Both the position numbers and the translations under genes were made by a program. This document shows, in pieces, positions 59,601 through 64,000 of a stretch of DNA of 64,000 nt. A model generated the notes under the pieces. It was not told the DNA's origin. It worked only from the letters and a program-made list of their open reading frames with translations, and did not search any database. Positions within the stretch are counted from its first letter, which is position 1; every line of letters begins with the position of its first letter. Source of the DNA: Phaseolus vulgaris (Eukaryota > Streptophyta > Magnoliopsida > Fabales > Fabaceae); the NCBI RefSeq assembly GCF_000499845.2, contig NC_023754.2:12378037-12442036 (forward strand), read 5' to 3'.

Positions 59601-62600
59601 TGGGGGCTAATTGATAAAGTACAAAACTTTTGAGAACTCCCTTGTCTTGAGAGTGCATTTGCAGCTTTTGTTCTTGAGCCCGAACTTATAAACAATTTCG
59701 AATTGAAATCCCATAAGCTTCAACAACCAACATTGTTGGTTATTATTGTTGACGCATTGCTACAACAAAAGATGCAGGCTGCTATAGTTAGTGTAGTCCT
59801 TAAAGTAGTGTCCCAACCGATAATGGTGCCAATGTTGGATAGATAGAGATAAGGCCATTATTTGTTATTCGTAGACCGAGTTGGCATGTGTCTTGGGTGA
59901 TAAGGCCTTGCTGTAATAAGGAATTGGTTAATGGTTTTGAATTAGAAAAACACTAATTCTACAATTTGATGCATCAAATTTGATCACAAATTCTTCGAAG
60001 AAATCAGGTAAGGCCAATACCAGAAGGGTGGACAGGTATGGCCAATACCAGAAGAGTGGATAGGCATTGCTTCAACACTGTGAAAGCTCTACCTTTGGAG
60101 GATCCATTTGTACACCTCTTTTGAAATAACATGGTCAAGGTAATCAATAGAAGTCAGACCAAACAAGCACTTGGGAATGTTGAGCTAAAATAGGGAGAAC
60201 TTCTTTGATGTGAGACAAATAGGTGGGATAATATGGACTGGAGACCTAGATGTCATAAGAAAGATAGACATAAATTGATGGAGAAGAGACTTGAAAATTT
60301 AAAGAGGCTTGAAAGATGACTAAAGACAAAGATGTCATAATGAAAGACAAACACAAATTGATGAAGAGGCTAGAAGACTACATTCTCGGTGGGTTGGAAG
60401 GTGGCAACGATGTTCACCAATCCAAAAGGCATCATGAGGCATTCATAATGCCCTTTGTGAGTTCAAACGGGATTCATAAATTCATTGCACATGGGCCTTT
60501 TCAAACTACCTTCCTTCTCAATGGGTTTGGGGAATGGATCCAAATGTTCATATTAGGGGTATGGGGTAGCTGGGCAACTCTTCTTCGGCTTTGATGGTGC
60601 GCGTTCAAGCTAGTGCACATAGTTGAGGGTGTGGCATAGCATGTCATCATCATTTGCTGGGTATGTCATTAATAATAGGTGTGTTTGTCTGCTTTGGTGA
60701 TGATGGTTAGCCATTTGGACAAATTTGGATTGGGCACAATTTCCCCCATACTTGAAACAAAGTCTATGATTGTGTCAGTGCATTGACTCTAGTATGATAG
60801 ATTACAAGAACTTGATTTGACTTAATGGGTTAGTTTGGATTGGGTTTAGTCAGACTCAATTATTAATGAAACTTAATCCGATCTAATTAGGTTGGATTTG
60901 GTTGAGTTGGGTAACCAGGTAACTTGATCCAATGAACACCCCTAAGATATTTAACCAAATTATACTATATAAATGAGTTCAAACCTCATCTTACAAGCCA
61001 TTTTTGTTGAGTTATGTTTAAAGTTTTCTAATATTGAGTTTCTTTCTCTACAACCTATTTATAACACAAGTGTATCATCTACTTTGACATTATTTACTAT
61101 TTTCAATGCTTTGTTTACCTTAGACTATCAACTAAAGAAAATCATAGTTATGAATCCAAAGAGTGACCTAGAGCGGCTGACCAAAAAGTTGTTATTATGG
61201 ATTGTGAGATGGTTGCTGGTTTGAAGTTTTGATATACAAATTAAATAATTAACGTTGTCCATATGTAAATGCTCGAAATAAAAAATTCTTGATAATTCAA
61301 AAGAGAACAGAGAACAAAGCAAAAGATTGGCCAGAAGAGTCTCAAACAGAGAAATGATCACTGTCACATTGAAAGAAATAGGTTGCCAGATACTACAAAA
61401 CGTTGAAGTAGTGGGAACAGAGAACAAAGAATGATGGGTGGTTCATCTAAAGAGATCTGTACAAATTAGAGTGTGAAAACAAGGGTTTCATTTGAATCCT
61501 TTGATTCAACAAAGGTGGTGGGGGAAATTACAAGATTGTTTACCTAAAACACCCACTATTTTTGGTACAAAAGTGGCTGCAACAGGTGCGAATAGACTGC
61601 TCCAACTTTAGTGGTGCTGGGCCATGTTGTTATAGTGCAATAGCCAGCTTCAATGTATGAAATTGACTATGATGCATAGGTGGTATAATTTTTGCCCTTC
61701 TCTTGCGTTTTAGCCTATGCTATTGGAGGGAATCCTGTCCATCAAACTCTTGTTATCATGTTTTATGGCTAAGACTTTGCCTTCCCTTTATCTTGTTTTC
61801 AATTCACCTTGTTAAGTCTCAAGTATTTATTTCTCCACCTATAGCAATCATGTGAATAATTTCAGTGGCTTTGATGCCTAAGGATTTATATCAAATGTGT
61901 TAGCTCTTACTGCCATTGCAGTATCTTTATTTGTAAGGATTGGATAAGGTGAAAATATTTGTTTTTATGTGCCTGCCTTTTAATGACATATTGATAGACT
62001 TGGATTAGAATGTTGCTGTAAATGATTATTTTTCTAAATAAAATTTCTAACTACTCTCCATATGTTTTATTTTTAAATTTAATGCAGTGATTGTTTCAGT
62101 ACTGATAATGGAAGACAGTCCTCAATGACAAGACATTCTGTATCAGATTTTGCCCTAGCCTCTTCAGGACCTCAACCCTCCACTACAGGAGTGAAAAAAG
62201 GACGTCTTTCAATGGCAGACATTGTAAGAATGGGTAGAACATCATCACAAGATGTTGTTAACAACTGTAATACCTCAGGAGTTTCTGCATGTGGAAATTT
62301 GGAGTCAAGCTTAGGTCTTCCTTGTCAAAATCATTCTGAGCAACAAGGTTTTCATGATGAATGGCCTGTAATTGAGCATCCAATTGCTAGAAATTCACAG
62401 GCACCAAACATGTATGCTTCAAATTCTAATGGGCTACTTGAGAATCCTATCATGCATGTAACTGCAATATGTTCACACAGGAATAGTGACTTAGATGTAG
62501 CCCCAGTTTCATGGAGGGATGTTGCTTCTGATCACGTTGTTTCTGAAGAAACTGAATCTGCTTCTACATCTAGCAAAAATACTCTTTTGAGCAGCAATAA

Positions 62601-64000
62601 TGGACTACAATCTCATTCCAATTCTAACTTTGGGAATACTCTTTCCCCTGATCGCCGGAGTTCTTATGAGCATCATGAAGGTAACTCTTCATTATTCTCA
62701 TATTTGTGGGAATGTATAACAAGGTTAGACTATTCATTTGGTCCATATTGCTGTTAACAATAAGTTTAAGTTCCTACATGAGAAATCTATAATTTAGTCA
62801 CTGAACAGTTTTTTGTTGGAGTTTATCATAGCCAGAAAGACCTTGTAGTGGTTTTACACTGCAGAAAGCCTTTTCTCTTTCCGGTGTTAGCACTAAGGGC
62901 CCAAGTTTAACTTTTATACATGTTAAGGGAATAAAACTTGTAGTTTCCTCATTGGGGACTAAGTGAATGGTTTAATCTCTATTTGAGAATACAACTTACA
63001 AGTATAAAATTTGTAGACTACAGGTAGGAGTATCTGAAATGTGTAAAGGCACAATTACAATTTTGATGTGTTTTTGCTTCTTTCTATGTAGTCAGATTAA
63101 AAACAGGTGTAGAGAGACTGAAATTAACTTTTTGAGAAACCACTTGAAAGGCCTTACCCTAAATCGGTTTATTGATGTTGTTATAATTATAAAAATAAGG
63201 AATATCTAGATTATATATGTATATTAATATATAATATATTAGTAGAAGTGTTTTTATTTATTATTGTTCAAATCTCCTCTATTTATTTTATTAATTTCAT
63301 TTTCTCAATATAAATAAAACACTCTTGCTGTTTCAGAAACACATGGTTTCAGCTCAATTACTCTGTTTTCAATAGTATGACAAATATTTTGGCTTTTATA
63401 GAACCTAGTGGTGGCATAGTTGCATTTTGATTCATGTAGGTGACTGCATTAGTGAGAGGGTTTGGTCGTTTCCGTTTGATGATCGACTTTTTCATTTTTG
63501 GAGGATTGGAATTTGGAAGGGATAGTTTTATAACAAACTATTCAGTGTTTAACTGGGTGTTCACATATCTTTCCTTATGACTGTGATGTTGGTGTTGGAA
63601 CCTAAAAATTAAACCACCTTTGTATTGTCATTTGTTGTTAATTAGTGATGAATTGGATTGTACAGTAGATCATGCCCCTGAAATTTGAACAGTGAATGTT
63701 TTAATGATGATGATTATAATTCCTTTTCTTCACTTCTGTACAAACTCTTAAGTTTGCTAGGAAGTTGTGTTGTCCTTGAATCAGAATCTATAGAAGGGAG
63801 AATGAAACTAATATTTGGATATGCTGCTTTATTATTCTCAATACATGGGAAAACGTTATCTCATGAAATATTAATTAGTTTTTCACCGTTTTTTTTTATC
63901 AAGGGCTAGTAATGGTTTGCTGCTATTGTATTAAGATTATTCAAATAAATTTACTGGTGATGTCTTTGTAGATGTGTCATCTTCTGCTTCAATTTTCCAG
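56620..64000 (+). CDS. GBF-interacting protein 1-like (DUF1296), partial at right edge
   Basis: The Arabidopsis relative GIP1 interacts with G-box-binding bZIP factors and is a nuclear cofactor; I infer the same for this gene. Exons read: 56,620-56,791, 57,471-57,514, 57,618-57,735, 57,853-57,952, 62,088-62,680 and a last one from 63,972 that runs off the window. Phases are consistent at every junction and all introns are GT-AG. Exon 1 begins with an Ala/Glu-rich start and the DUF1296 UBA-like domain (SVKEIVDCTEHEIYAVLEEC, VNRAVEKLLSQ), followed across the junction by DTFHEVKSKRERKKE, a hallmark of the family. A Ser/Asn-rich, low-complexity region typical of this family follows (GRLSMADIVRMGRTSSQD and so on). 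Intron 4 is 4,135 bp and holds a gypsy fragment. The remaining 3' exons are beyond the window. Confidence 0.88.
58290..60640 (-). pseudogene. Ty3/gypsy pol fragment in intron 4 of the DUF1296 gene (antisense)
   Basis: In minus order: the RT motif (YECLMMPFGLVN at about 60,430-60,465, where MPFGLTNAP is usual), the integrase zinc-binding domain (59,213-59,542; GILFIKGCVVLS, FHYSIIGGHSNFTKTYK, CEVYQCSNYQ), the C-terminal part after the catalytic core (NTTEVMNRFLEMYFKLF near 59,130-59,160), and a tail with FGPFQIMAHVGKVAYKL (about 58,790-58,850) typical of chromodomain-type gypsy polyproteins. The integrase catalytic core (first two acidic residues) appears deleted between about 59,213 and 59,194. 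Stops and frameshifts abound, and no LTRs were recognised. It lies in the antisense direction to the host gene. Confidence 0.8.
60780..61030. repeat. Small hAT-like MITE end and legume repeat remnant in intron 4
   Basis: The end GAACACCCCT at about 60,935-60,944 (read as AGGGGTGTTC on the minus strand) matches a common hAT terminal type, and repeated GGTTGGGT/GGATTGGGTTT units precede it. From about 60,965 the 'ATATAAATGAGTTCAAACC...CTTACAAGCC' block matches the legume repeat at 51,090-51,450. The other end of the MITE was not found. Confidence 0.35.
62681..63971 (+). other. Intron 5 of the DUF1296 gene
   Basis: It starts gtaact after exon 5 and ends ttgtag before 63,972. It contains AT-rich sequence with an ATATATGTATATTAATATATAATATA stretch near 63,215. 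I see no gene or element in it. The exon at 63,972 is short within the window, so this acceptor is provisional. Confidence 0.5.

Noticed and set aside
60316..60594. 92-codon plus-strand frame in intron 4
   Set aside because: It is antisense to the gypsy RT, whose MPFG motif reads on the minus strand.

Overview
The window is plant nuclear DNA, almost certainly from a legume and probably Phaseoleae (Phaseolus/Vigna-like). The evidence is AT-rich intergenic DNA, spliced genes with GT-AG introns, plant-only families (a receptor-like kinase of the At2g42960 type, an expanded plant mTERF family, a DUF1296 GBF-interacting protein, a CC-NBS-LRR remnant) and a dense load of retroelements, including SIRE-like LTRs carrying AACCGGTT-type motifs and short repeats that I associate with bean and soybean genomes. 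The species call is inference. There are no operons, CRISPR arrays or other prokaryotic features. Layout: 1-33,400 is essentially all repeats and decayed sequence. It holds several LTRs of a SIRE-like type (1-5,380, 14,576-15,682, 16,733 to about 18,165, and about 26,200-27,400). It also holds one structurally complete but coding-dead Ty1/copia element (5,873-11,430) carrying a nested solo LTR (8,188-9,241), remnants of an endogenous pararetrovirus around that insertion (5,578-5,872 and 11,431 to about 14,070), foldback CACTA-like elements, a decayed copia pol (19,080-20,540), a gypsy-like non-coding fragment (27,680-28,740) and long AT-rich stretches. 33,450-38,400 holds an intact seven-coding-exon receptor-like kinase gene (+). 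40,300-49,860 is a segmental duplication containing two intact intronless mTERF genes (-). Between them lie a copia gag/protease fragment, an acidic hAT-like tail and an NBS-LRR pseudogene. 49,900-52,380 holds a degenerate minisatellite split by one solo LTR, a legume interspersed repeat and a second solo LTR with an exact target duplication. 52,400-56,350 is AT-rich intergenic DNA. 56,490-64,000 (open at the right edge) is a DUF1296/GBF-interacting-protein-like gene (+) whose 4.1 kb fourth intron contains a broken Ty3/gypsy pol in antisense. Working genes are few: one membrane-anchored RD kinase (signalling), two predicted organelle-targeted mTERF proteins (organelle gene expression) and one nuclear/ubiquitin-associated-type transcription cofactor. 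Nothing suggests that they act together. The main story of the window is transposon nesting. Target-site duplications let several insertions be ordered: pararetrovirus DNA, then copia and foldback insertions, then a solo LTR inside the copia. I saw no convincing new biochemical system. The most unusual items are the pararetrovirus/copia/foldback nest, subfamily-specific tandem arrays inside the LTRs, the G-run cluster in the nested LTR and the antisense gypsy body in the DUF1296 gene intron.
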